Source of the DNA: Oryzias latipes | Lineage: Eukaryota > Chordata > Actinopteri > Beloniformes > Adrianichthyidae | Assembly (NCBI RefSeq): GCF_002234675.1 | Contig: NC_019879.2 | Coordinates: forward strand, 18,364,355 to 18,428,354 | Direction of reading: 5' to 3' | Length of the DNA stretch: 64,000 bases | Shown here: one piece after another, positions 10,401-19,300 of the stretch | Layout of the letters: every line of letters begins with the position of its first letter | Position numbering within the stretch: position 1 is the first letter of the stretch | Made by a program: the position numbers and the translations under genes | The notes under the pieces: model-generated | What the model saw: only the letters and a program-made list of their open reading frames with translations | Databases searched by the model: none | Told to the model about the DNA's origin: nothing

Positions 10401-12778
10401 CTCAGTTTAAAGTCATTTTATTTATTTAAACCAACAAGATTGTAGTTTATTTCCTATGTGAGTTACACATTAACTAGATTTTATTTTTTTAAAGGAGGAA
10501 AAAACAGGTTTCAACATTATGAGAATAAGTTATTTAGCTACTCTTTGATTTTCTGAGAAGAAAAGCTATCATCTTGCCTGGATTTTCACAATAAAGTTTT
10601 AACATTTTAATGAAAGCCATTGCTTGGATTCCAACTTAGTGGAATATTTGTCCTGAGCTTCATAGAGACTTTAGATTCTTTTGAAAAGTCACCAACCATT
10701 TGTATCTTTCTGTTTTGCTGGCAGAAAGGCCCCAACAAAACTCCAGTGGCATCCATCATCCTGACCAGCCTGGTGACCATGGCCTTCGTTTTCATTGGCC
10801 AGGTCAACGTCCTTGCGCCAATCGTCACCATAAACTTCATGCTCACCTACAGCTTCATTGACTACTCCTACTTCAGCGTGGCCATGACCTTCAGGCTTCA
10901 GAGAAAACAGACGAGAAACGCCTTTAGTCCTGGAAGAAGACGCCGGCGCAGGTCAACAAAGCCCAGTTCCAGACCACTCATTGAATCTGCCCTTCCCAAC
11001 TACGGGAGCCCACAGGGCAAAGGTACTCTGTTGGAGTTTACCAGAGACATGGACCAGATCTTTCCATTTGTCGTCAGGCCTGAGTCAGGAGCTGAGGGGG
11101 TGCTCTCTAAGCAAGAGCCAAGCAACAAACCTCAGTCCAGAGTAGCTACCACCAAGCAGAAGCTGATGGAGAGCTTTGGCCTAGACCAGAACAGTAATGA
11201 TTTCTCCAAGGGGACAGAAGGTGAGCCATGCTCATCTCCACTGCAGGAGGAAGCTCACTCACCGTGTGAGGAAGAGACGAGGGCTGCACAACAACCAGAA
11301 GCTAAACGCCTCATGGAAATGTGCAGTGGGGATCTTGAGCGGTCTGCAGAAGCTCACAGTCGCAGCACAGGTGACGTCCTTCACCCATCAAACACAAAGA
11401 ACGTTGTCCGTTTGTAACAACTGAAGCTAAATTTCACAGATGCTGAAGGTAAAGAACCACACCGGGGCTTTGAAATCCAGCCGATGAACAATTCCATCTA
11501 TGCAAAACTGTGTAACCACTGGATTGCTCTCTTTGGGGTAATTCTAAAACACATACTGTACAAACTGTTCTTTTGCCTTTACTTGGTTAAATAAGTGAAC
11601 TTAACAAAACCATGTTTTGTTCTTTCTTTCAGGCTGTGAGTTCCACATTGATCATGTTTGTTATTCAGTGGGTTTATGCTTTGGCAAACATTCTGGTGGC
11701 CGTGCTGCTCTTCTTCTACATTGGGAAGACGAGTCCTGGTCTGCCTAAAGGTACCTCTCTGACTTTGTCAATCACTAATGTTACTTTTTTTTTTTTAGCA
11801 CAGGTAGACCGAAACAGATCAATATATCTGTATACTTTGGGATATTTAAACTTGGTCATCTTAATACAAAAAATGAAGTAACTTAACTTTGATTTCTTGA
11901 CAGGAATTGCATCCCAGTTCAGTTTTTTCACATGGATCAAGTCAGTGATAAGTGGCTTTTGCAGGTATTGTGTTAATCAATTTATTATCCTAAAAGATTT
12001 AAGGGAGTTTTTTGTGGGTGTGTCACATGGATTGACACACTAATGCTAGAAAAATTGCCAGAAAAATAATGTCTCTTACTATTAAATAGTTTGTCGTGTT
12101 AAAATTGAGCTCATAATAAATGTCCAAGTCCAAGATATTAATATTAACATTAAATGATTGCTTAAGAAAATAATAGTTTGAATCTGATATTAAATATCTA
12201 CGGAGCCCCTAAAGGGCCATTGAAAAAAAAAAATTTGAAGCAAAAAAAAAAAAAACTAACTGGTGTGCACCCGTTATTTATTTTTTTTTTTACTTCAATT
12301 GTTGTTGTTTTTTACTTCAAATGTTTTTTTTTTCACTTCAATTTTTTTTCAATGGGCCTTTAGGGGCTCCGTAAATATCAACCGTGTACTCCATTTTAAT
12401 TGATTAAAGCAACATTTACATGTAAACATTTGATTTTTTAATGCCACATAAGGTGTGCTGCTTTAATTTGAAAGGTCAAATTGAACCTAATTTCGTTTTT
12501 TTTGGTGTGGCATTAGAAATGTGTTTATTTTTTATAATCCTTTTTTGGGACGTGTTTTGTCTAAATTTTCATCATCATTTTTAGTAAAGACTTTTTTTTT
12601 GCTTGTCAGAAAGCAGAATTCTCCCCAAGATGAAATTGTTCTGACGCCCTCTTTATCTGGGATTGGACTGAAAACCAAGCAGCTGACGGAGGAAAACGTC
12701 GACTTTGCGTCACGCCACCGCTTTCATCAGTCCTCGTTTGTGAGTGCAGATCATATGTTGCAACCAGCAGGCCACTGA
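1500..12778 (+). CDS. slc12a8: Solute carrier family 12 member 8 (3' part of gene, six coding exons)
   Basis: Membrane transporter of the cation-chloride cotransporter (APC) superfamily. The mouse protein has been reported as a nicotinamide mononucleotide transporter, a contested claim. Exons read from splice sites and phase: 1500-1646, 10725-11370, 11440-11537, 11633-11750, 11904-11964 and 12610-12778. They join in one frame of 412 codons plus TGA, the C-terminal part of a protein of about 700 residues. Visible: a membrane segment [17 protein letters not shown] followed by [16 protein letters not shown]; two segments around [14 protein letters not shown]; a cytoplasmic stretch with the basic run GRRRRRRS and [10 protein letters not shown]; and the last membrane pair beginning [14 protein letters not shown]. 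The order and wording match vertebrate SLC12A8. The first intron seen is 9 kb and full of transposons; the others are short. The 5' exons lie outside the window. Next gene downstream is heg1, same strand. Confidence 0.93.
2012..2032. repeat. Target-site duplication, left copy (21 bp)
   Basis: Begins ACTTAATTATGC and ends ATTTGTCA. It is identical base for base to 5166-5186 on the far side of the LINE. Confidence 0.95.
2033..5165 (+). mobile_element. Full-length RTE-clade (Expander-like) LINE retrotransposon
   Basis: Element of 3133 bp bounded by perfect 21-bp direct repeats. It has a 5' leader of about 110 bp (ATCTAGCCACAGGGG onward), a single long reading frame, and a very short 3' tail (GGCGACCCCTGATGGGAAAA, then GAAAGAGAAAGAAGAAG) of the kind ending RTE-type fish LINEs. 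It has no LTRs and no poly-A tail. It is not 5'-truncated, which is unusual for a LINE copy. It sits in sense orientation inside a 9-kb slc12a8 intron. Clade assignment rests on the protein motifs and the simple 3' end; I could not run a phylogeny. Confidence 0.9.
2144..5137 (+). CDS. LINE endonuclease-reverse transcriptase, intact (997 aa)
   Basis: Polyprotein for target-primed reverse transcription. Domains in order: basic N-terminus (about 1-60); APE-type endonuclease (about 65-300) with [13 protein letters not shown] (catalytic Glu95), [15 protein letters not shown] (Asp200, Asn202), VDYIL and QHRM (His294); a charged linker (about 320-520); reverse transcriptase (about 540-800) with [43 protein letters not shown] and the catalytic FADD (Asp749/Asp750); and a C-terminal region with [10 protein letters not shown] and [11 protein letters not shown]. 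No stop or frameshift interrupts it, and every catalytic residue I would expect is present. The first ATG at 2144 lies about 110 bp inside the element. The neighbouring transposons are all broken. Confidence 0.92.
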   Translation: MRIIHNTLDIPDRSRPGLTTTATDAVNLQGVGGNLTTVGRRKRGGRRVRGQREKGKGRNIGLRIGTLNVGTMTGKGRELADMMERRKVDVLCVQETRWKGSKARSIGGGYKLFYHGVDRKRNGVGVILKREFVNSVLEVKRVSDRMMSLKLEIEGVMVNVVSGYAPQVGCELEVKERFWSELDEVIESFPRGERVVIGADFNGHVGEGNRGDEEVMGRFGVKERNLEGQMVVDFAKRMEMAVVNTYFQKREEHRVTYRSGGRSTQVDYILCRRGHLREVNDCKVVVGESVARQHRMVVCKMTLEVRKKKRGKTEKKTKWWKLQNEETCEEFRQKLRQVLGGQDELPDDWETTAEIIRETGRKVLGVSSGKRKDGKETWWWNEEVQECVQRKRLAKRKWDVERTEEGRQEYKEAQRRVKREVAKAKQKAYDELYDRLDTKEGEKDLYRLARQRDRDGKDVQQVRVIKDRDGKVLTTQESVQKRWKEYFEELMNVENDRERREEDVVVVEQEVAEIGKDEVRKALKRMKSGKAVGPDDLPVEVWKCLGETAVEFLTRLFNRILESEKMPEEWRRSVLVPIFKNKGDTQNCSNYRGIKLMSHTMKLWERVVEARLRKKVEICEQQYGFMPRKSTTDAIFALRMLMEKYRDGQKELHCVFVDLEKAYDRVPREELWYCMRLSGVAEKYVRVVQDMYERSMTVVRCAVGQTEEFKVEVGLHQGSALSPFLFAMLMDRLTDEVRQESPWTMMFADDIVICSESREQVEEQLERWRFALERRGMKVSRSKTEYMCLNERDQGRSVRLQGTEVKKVQEFKYLGSTVQCDGECGKEVKRRVQAGWSGWRKVSGVLCDRRVPARLKGKAYKTVVRPALLYGLETVAVRQRQEAEMEVAEMKMLRFSLGVTRLDRIRNEYIRGTAHVACVRDKVREARLRWFGHVQRRDSGYIGRRMLEMELPGRRARGRPKRRYMDVLTEDMKLANVRVEDVHDRVRWRTMIRCGDP
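5166..5186. repeat. Target-site duplication, right copy (21 bp)
   Basis: Exact copy of 2012-2032, directly after the LINE's GAAGAAG tail. It marks the insertion point inside the older inverted-repeat element. Confidence 0.95.
5595..6054. mobile_element. Non-autonomous Tc1-like DNA transposon
   Basis: The left end carries GACCAAAAATATAAACGCAA and the right end, read in reverse complement, GACCAAACATATAAACGCAA; both run on into CACTTTT. They are flanked by TA. The interior matches a widespread fish family (GTGAGCACTTCTCCTTTGCC, CATGATTATTGCACAGGTGT) and encodes no usable transposase. Confidence 0.8.
6055..6080. repeat. (TAGA)n microsatellite
   Basis: About five TAGA units directly after the Tc1-like element, followed by degenerate GATATA. 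Confidence 0.85.
6122..6707. mobile_element. Inverted-repeat MITE-type element
   Basis: The right end CCTTATAGTGCCGAAAATAC, followed by GGTA, and the left end TTTTTTCGCACTATAGAGC are diverged inverted repeats of a known vertebrate motif (TATTTTCCGCACTATAAGG). The interior is non-coding and AT-rich. Boundaries are approximate on the left. Confidence 0.55.
6708..7888. other. Intronic sequence, nothing recognised
   Basis: Part of the 9-kb slc12a8 intron. It has short open frames only, with no splice-flanked conserved peptide and no repeat I can name. Confidence 0.5.
7889..8815. mobile_element. Non-autonomous hAT-like element
   Basis: The left end CAGGGGTCGGCAACCTGCGG and the reverse complement of the right end, CAGGGTTCAGCAAC, are hAT-type termini. 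The GCGGCTCT-rich subterminal sequence (CTGCGGCTCTGGAGCCGCAT, repeated near 7947 and 8739) is typical of this group. The interior is non-coding and holds C-rich runs. Flanking 8-mers agree only partly, so the insertion is old. Confidence 0.65.
9124..9650. repeat. 27-bp minisatellite with a higher-order 195-bp period
   Basis: The basic unit reads CACCTTTACACCTACACCTG then TACTAGA, about 19 units with single-base variants. A compound block starting CTAGGTATCTGTACACCTAC occurs at 9131 and again at 9326, so part of the array was duplicated as a 195-bp block. Because 27 is a multiple of three, the opposite strand stays open for 112 codons; that frame is a by-product. Confidence 0.85.
9651..10724 (+). 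other. Intronic sequence, nothing recognised
   Basis: AT-rich end of the 9-kb slc12a8 intron. It ends with the acceptor TTTTGCTGGCAG before the exon at 10725. Confidence 0.6.
12199..12373. mobile_element. Foldback element in the last slc12a8 intron
   Basis: The left arm begins TACGGAGCCCCTAAAGGG and continues CCATTGAAAAAAAAA. The right arm is its near-exact reverse complement, ending GGGCCTTTAGGGGCTCCGTA. The arms are about 40 bp and enclose A- and T-rich sequence, so the whole 175-bp unit can fold on itself. No coding potential. Confidence 0.75.
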
Positions 12779-13950
12779 CTGACTGACTCAAATACAGTCA
12801 CAAATCCAGCTGAAAATCCTCTCTCTCTGCCTCACACTGTGTCACAATATTTTTTGTGGAGATGTAAACAGAGCACACTTTCTGACGAACCAAAACTTTC
12901 AGTGGCTTTGCAAGGAAACTTGAGCCTTTTCTGCAAAGAAAGTGTCGGAAAAACAAGAGGTGCTAAGCAAGTTTCTATGATTCCATTTTTTAAAGTGATA
13001 TAAAAGCTTAAATATACATTGAAATGTGGCTTGTAACGCGATCTCTGTTTTTGTAGCCGTATTCTTCATTCTGGTGCTTGTAAAGCCTGAAGAACCCTGT
13101 ATATGTTAAAAAAATAAAAAAAATAAAAATTGAATAAAATATGAATACATTATAAGAATGAAAGATTTGATATAGTTTTTGTGCTTTTCTGACTTGTCAT
13201 GTGTGGCTCAAACCGTTCACAAAGCAAATGTAGTTAAAGGTTCAACAGAAGTCAAATACTTTTACATAATGATATATATATTTTTATTTGGTACATTTTT
13301 GCTACCAAAAAAAAACACTCTCATCCTGCAGACTAAAGATTCAGCTCCTGATGTTCTTATTAAACATTAAGTTTTTATTTGATATGAATGCATTTTTATA
13401 TTTATTTTAAGAAAATTAGTTTCTTTGGTTTTCATGTCATTTGGATGCAATTATTTGTAAGATTGTTGCCCTAGGAAAGAAAAATAAAACATGTGAAAAG
13501 CACAACCTCCTCTTCAGAACAGCAAACTTTCAGAAGCCACTTGATTTGTAGAATTACTTCTAATTTTTGCATAATCCCATCAAAGATGTTCTGTTTTTGT
13601 TGCAGCTTGTGCTCACAATAGTCCTTGTCAAGACTAGGCTGGTGTAAAGGTTTGTCTGCAAAGATTTGGTAAATTTATAGTTCTGAAAGTGAATCTACAT
13701 GAATGCATTGAGGTGTTTTCTGCAGGAATGAGCACATTAGTAATTCAGAGCATTGCATTGTGCACTTTCATGGTCTTTTCTTGGTTATGTTTTGTTTAAT
13801 GTGAGTGTTTTCTATTTAGTTTGACAGAGAATGATCCAAGTTAGATTAACATTAGAGCTATCCAGCTTAGAGCCAGATTTCAGTGGAAAATGAAAATTTG
13901 GTCAACAATAAAAGTTCAACTTAATACTTTGTTAAATACCCTTCGTTGTA
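12779..13950 (+). other. slc12a8 3' UTR and downstream intergenic sequence
   Basis: Begins after the TGA at 12776-12778. A cluster of AATAAA signals at 13113-13138 is the likely polyadenylation region. The remainder is AT-rich with nothing recognised. Confidence 0.6.
13113..13138 (+). terminator. Polyadenylation signal cluster, slc12a8
   Basis: Three AATAAA hexamers in 26 bp (13113, 13122, 13133), about 335 bp after the slc12a8 stop codon. Confidence 0.55.
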
Positions 13951-15230
13951 AATGACAGCAGTTAAACATTTTCTGTACGTCTTCATAAGGTTTTCACAAA
14001 CTGTTGCTGGTATTTTGGCCCATTCCTCCATGCAGATCTCCTCTATAGCAGAGATGTTTTGGGGCTATCGCTGGACCTCACAGACTTTCAACTCTCTCCA
14101 AGGAGGGATTGAGATCTGGAGACTGACTAGGCCGCTCCAGGACCTTGAAATGCTTCTTATGAGGCCACTCCTTCAACACCCGAGCAGTGTGTTTGGAATT
14201 GTTGTCATACTGAAAGACCCAGCCACGTTTCATCGTCAATGCCCTTGCTGGTGGAAGGAGGTTTTCTCTCAAAATCTGACGATACATGGCCCCATTCATT
14301 CTTTCCTTTACACGGATCAGTCGTCCTGGTGCCTTTACTCAAAAACAAACCCAAAGGATGATGCTTCCACCCCCATGCCTTACAGTAGGCATGGTGTTCT
14401 TTGGATGCAACTCAGCATTCTTTCTCCTCTAAACAGGACGAGTAAAGTTCTTACCAAAAAGGTTTTTTTTGTTTCATCTGACCATAGGACAAACTCTCCC
14501 AATCCTCTTCTGGATCATCCAAATGCTCTCTAGCAAACTTTAGACGGGCCTGCACATGTACTGGCTTTAGTGGGTCGACACATCTGACGCTGCAGGATTT
14601 GAGTCCCTGGTTAGTGTGTTACTGATTGTAGCCTTTTTTACTTTGGTCCCAGCTCTCTGCAGGTCATTCACTAGGTTCTCCCCGTGTGGTTCTGGAATTT
14701 TTGCTCAACGTTCTTGTGATCATTTTGACCATACAGAGTGAAATCTTCGAGGTAGGTCATCAGTGGTCTTGTGTGTCTTCCATTTCCTAAAAATGCTCCC
14801 ACAGTTGATTTTTTCACACCAAGCTGCTCATTTAATGCAGATTCAGCCTTCCCAGCCTGGTGCAGGTCAACAATTTTGTTTCAGGTGTCCTTAGACAGCT
14901 CTTTGATCTTGTCCATAGTGGAGTTTGGAGTGTGACTGTTTTTTGGTTGTGGACAGGAGTCTTTCATATAGATAATCAGTTCAAACAGGTGCCATTAATA
15001 CAGGTATAGAGTGGAGAATAGAGGATTCCCGTAGTGAAGAACTTACAGGCCTGTGAGAGCTTGTTTGTAGGTGACCTAATACTTATTTTCCTCTATAATT
15101 TACAAATATTTTTTTTTAAATCAGATGATGTGATTTTCTGGAAATGCAATCTTAAGCTTAAATTTCTTCATACAAGTCCTCCAACAGAGAAGCTAAAAGA
15201 CGTATTAAAAGATAAGGGGTTGAAATAAGT
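13870..15230 (-). mobile_element. Degenerate Tc1-like transposon
   Basis: Spans a broken transposase on the minus strand plus flanking sequence of the fish Tc1 type (CAAACAGGTGCCATTAATAC, then TTACAGGCCTGTGAGAGC and TAGGTGACCTAATACTTATT). Termini are not clear, so the boundaries are approximate. Confidence 0.65.
13960..14916 (-). pseudogene. Broken Tc1-like transposase
   Basis: Read on the minus strand from ATGGACAAGATCAAAGAGCT at 14916. The C-terminal part is clear at 14299-14078: [15 protein letters not shown], then [13 protein letters not shown] (second catalytic Asp region) and PSQSPDLNP. The middle contains several stops and frame changes (between about 14300 and 14530), so no functional enzyme can be made. 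It belongs to the DDE group of the Tc1/mariner superfamily. Confidence 0.8.
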
Positions 15231-15945
15231 AAAAATGTCCCAATTTATTAAAAAATAAAAATCTAAAAAGTTGTCCCTTTAAAACTTATTTTTGCATCAG
15301 ATAGTTAGCCACTTTGATGACATTATTTTAATGATTAGGCTGCATGTAGCGTGTTCTGTTGGGTGAACAATTTGAATTTTTTTTTAACTGTGAACTAATA
15401 TTTCCAAAAATGTTTACAAAGACCTGTCCAAATAAAAATGAACATGCTTACTTGTTTGTAACATCCTAAACTTATCAAATTATGTTTTGTTTGTTTGAAA
15501 GGTAAATAAAAAATGTTTAACTTCTCTAATTTCTTTATGATATTTAAGCAACACGTGATTATTTTTTAACCTTTCTGTCCTAAAGTAAGCTTTAGCTTTA
15601 GCAAGTAAATAGCTAGTCCTCCAACACCTTTAAAATTCCGCCAAGATTTTCTTAATTTCTCGATGCATTTCACAACAGGAATTAAGTTTTTAAATAATTT
15701 TTTTTTTTTTTTTTAAATTGACTTGACGTGAGCGAGTGATTATAAAATGCAATGTTTGGTGAAAAACTTCAGTGAACTTTGTTAGCTTTACTAAAGCTAG
15801 CGGTTATGCTAGCTTGGTTCCACGTGATTCAATAGAGTTACTTTGGAATTAATGGAATTTTATGCATAAAGTTTGGAGGTGATACTTTTTGCATAACTTT
15901 TTAAAATTACTGTACTATTTAAAACGAGAGTGGATGTTACTGGAG
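15231..15945. other. Intergenic sequence upstream of heg1
   Basis: AT-rich, with a T run near 15700. It then shifts to GC-rich sequence from about 15950. Nothing else was recognised. Confidence 0.5.
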
Positions 15946-15949
15946 GATG

Positions 15950-16340
15950 GCTTTTGGCACCTGTGCCGCGCGTTTAGGGGTCGGGTCTCCGGGGGGGTGT
16001 ATGTGTGAGAGTGGGGGGGAGGAGCTGAGTCTCCACGGCCGTGAAAGCGAGCTGCGAGCTCGGCTCACTCATCTTCCGTTCCCCGCCGTTTGCGCAGTGG
16101 GGCATCGCGGGCTCTTCCCCTGCATTTGTTCGCTTTACGGGGGAGCTTTGGAGGCGGCGGCGGGCTCCTCCCATGGTGCCCCCGGGAGACTCCCCAGCAC
16201 CAGCTCGACTTTCGGTAACAATAACTCGGGGGTCTGTGTGAAGTCATGGAAACGTGGTTCTTGAACCACCTCTTCTGTGTATCGCTGTGGGTGCTACTGT
16301 TGGAGCCGCCCCGGCCCCTCGGGGCTTGGACCCCCAGCTA
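15950..16340 (+). promoter_or_regulatory. GC-rich (CpG-island-like) heg1 promoter / 5' UTR
   Basis: A sharp rise in GC and CpG (GCCGCGCGTTTAGGGG, CACGGCCGTGAAAGCGAGC, GGAGGCGGCGGCGGGC) surrounds the heg1 start codon at 16246 in an otherwise AT-rich landscape. There is no TATA box at an obvious distance. This matches a CpG-type vertebrate promoter running into a 5' UTR. Confidence 0.6.
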
Positions 16341-19300
16341 CAACAGCACAAACCCCGCCACCACGGGTGGATCTTATCAGTCGAGAAACACCGACGGGCT
16401 CAGTGACGGGGACAGCGGGGTGACTTCAGCGTCGTTCTCCAGTGAAAGTTTATCACCATCCCAGAGGATCCTCCTGCTCTCACACTCTGCTGAACCAGCG
16501 GCTGCCACTGCTGCACATGTCGGTAAGAAGAGCGAGTCTTATATGGGAAATGGATCATATAAGAAAATAACATCTTAGTTTGTGTGTTTTTTTCCATTTA
16601 TTTATTTAGGCTTGCACTTAAAAAAAGTTATGGACAACTTCAGGACTAAACGAATATTTTTAGGTGGTTTTTTTTGAGTCTTTGTGACAAATAATGTCCC
16701 AATATGAACGTGGGAAAACTAAGAGGCTTTTACTGCGGAAAGTCTTCATTTCAGAGTAAAATCACAGAACACACGTGACTCAAACCCTTTGACTGTGTTC
16801 AACTTTCAGTGCTAAAATGAATTTTTTTGTCATAATATTGCAGCACAAACGTCCTAATAGAAAAGTGAAAAATTAAAAGAAGCTTTTATTGGGGAATTTC
16901 TGTATTTCAGAATAAAATTACACAACAGATACTCTCATGATTATAGATCCATTCATTCATTTAATAATTTCAAATTCTTCGCTTATTTGGTTTACAGGTT
17001 GATTAGTTCATGACATCAAATCAGTCCTCTTTTTATGGCACTTAAAGCATTCCAATAATTTGCAAAAACTGTTATCTGCACAACCTTTAAAGTTTTTTTA
17101 GGCAAATCTTGTCATTTACAAACAAATCTGAATGATCTGCACAACGCTGAAGCACTTTAATTATTGATGTATAGATGAAGGGCTTATTCCTCTATTTTCA
17201 ATTTCAGTGCAGTAATTAGATAGTTTTTGTACAGTTACTACATAAACAGTCTAGAATTGTTAGTCCGTGGGCCAGATATGGCCCACACTCAATATTCCAG
17301 GTTCCCTTCATAAAATTCATAATATGCGGCCCCCAGCACTCTCTAAAAACTGTCTGCACAAGTTCTTGATTGTTAAGGGCAACGTTGCATTGACTGTTTT
17401 AAACCTGTGGCAACTATGTTGCACTCTTCTGTGACTTTTTAGCTCATTTCTAAAATGGCAACTGTGAATAATAATAATAATAAAGGAAAGTTGACAACAA
17501 GAGCCAATTTTGTCAGTGATTTGGACTTTTTGAACAAGATAACCATTTATTTCTTGTTCACAACATTTAAATATGTAACAGATGTAAAAACAGATCTAAT
17601 GTTCATAAAGGTTTTTTACTTTATTTATTTTCCTACATTTTTTTTTGGTCTTCAATTTAATTTCAATTTTAAATATTTAATGGGCTTCGTACCGATAAAC
17701 ATAAAATCATGAGGATCATGAAAATTCTAAACTGAACTACCTAAACCAAACTGGGCATTCCTGCCCTTAAACCCTTCTTCACGCCTCAAACAGGAAATAT
17801 TTAGACGTATTTCTGTTCTATGTGAAGAAATGAAAAGTATTCCATCGTATTGGAATTTTCTTTATAATCATCCATTTGCATTTGATGTTCCTGGAATGAT
17901 TCAAACGTAAGAAAGCTGGCTGATCGGTCCCTTCATACATTTTCACCTTAACAAATCTTTTAGACACCCCTGGATTAGGTCTCGTTGGAAAGCATCCTCC
18001 TACAGATCACTTTTGAATTTCTTCATTTTAAGCCATTTTGAAGAAACGCATCACTGTTTTCGAGCTGATCTCCATCCACTCCATTGAATGAATTAACATC
18101 TCTGCACATGAAACAATTGAAATAAATCGTTTTGTTTTTACATTCCGATTCTTGGGAAAACTTGTAGTTTTAAAAATGACTTAAGCTCAGTGTATTAGCA
18201 TAAACGGGAAGAAACACAATGTTTTTAACTTTTTTTTGTAAAGCTAAAAACATTCATCTGAATGGCGTGCTGTAACATTACTTAGATGCATTTTTTGCAT
18301 CCCTTTTGTCCGTTTTCATAGCATCATACGTGTTTCTTTGTGGGACAGGGGGATAACTTGGACAGTGGGCCCTGATGCTTTCTTGCTGCACCTTCCTCAA
18401 AGACCTGGATGCAGAGAGTGGTCCGAGCAGGTTCCAGCTAAACACGTCACAGCTTTGGTTACTGGGTGATGCAAAGGAGTCTGTGCATTTGCTGAACTCG
18501 TACTATGAACTGGGGTTATTATATAACAGCGAGAAACTGTTAACAGCTGACAGACAAACAGCAGAGGGGCAGGGAGTGTCTGCCGATTGCTGCCAGCATC
18601 GCATTCTAGTCTGACTTTTGCTGCTTGGAGTGGATCCAGGGAGACGCCATTTAAAAAAAAAAGAGATTTATTCAGAGGAAGTGAATGAGGAAAATAGTCT
18701 TCACAGAATCCCAGAGGACAGACTGTTCCTTCGATGAACTTTCCATTCTATTAGTTTTGGACGGTAACTGTTGGTGGCGCTCATCCTCAGTTCTGGTGTC
18801 CGAGAGCTGGAGGGCAGCCAGGTGAGAGGCTGCCAGCGTCCAAGAGAAGACCTCACATGCAGAACTGATGCATGGCCGTCTCCTGTCACTCGAAAATGTC
18901 TTTTCTGACAGAAGTTTTTGTTGCAGTCATAAAAAATGCAGCCATTTGAAATCAACATATCAAAAAGTTGTCCTCCATGCAGTTAAAGTTCCACTCCGAT
19001 CATCTTTTGATCTATTTCCAAACTGTACCCAGTGGGCTTTTTATTATAACTATATCGTTTTTAGGCAACGTTTAAAAAAACAAAACAAAAACAAACCTGT
19101 GTTTTTTTGTAGGACATAGTTTCTGCAGAGCGACAGGAGCTCATCAGAAATTCACCTGAGTTGTGGGCAGGACTGTTGGCACAGATAAAGCTAGCCCCCT
19201 TCCTTCCCGTCTTCCATTACGGAGAGCTCTCTGTTAGATGGCTTACTGCCCCTCACACCCCCACCCGGTGCAGGAAAAAATGGCGAGCAATATCAAGAGC

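Noticed and set aside
13952..14533. 193-codon frame on the plus strand
   Set aside because: Reads the antisense of the broken Tc1 transposase; the minus strand carries the recognisable DNNSKHTA and PSQSPDLNP motifs.
18375..18614. 79-codon frame in heg1 intron 1
   Set aside because: No splice sites of matching phase, no recognisable motif, and the heg1 exon 1-exon 2 join is complete without it.
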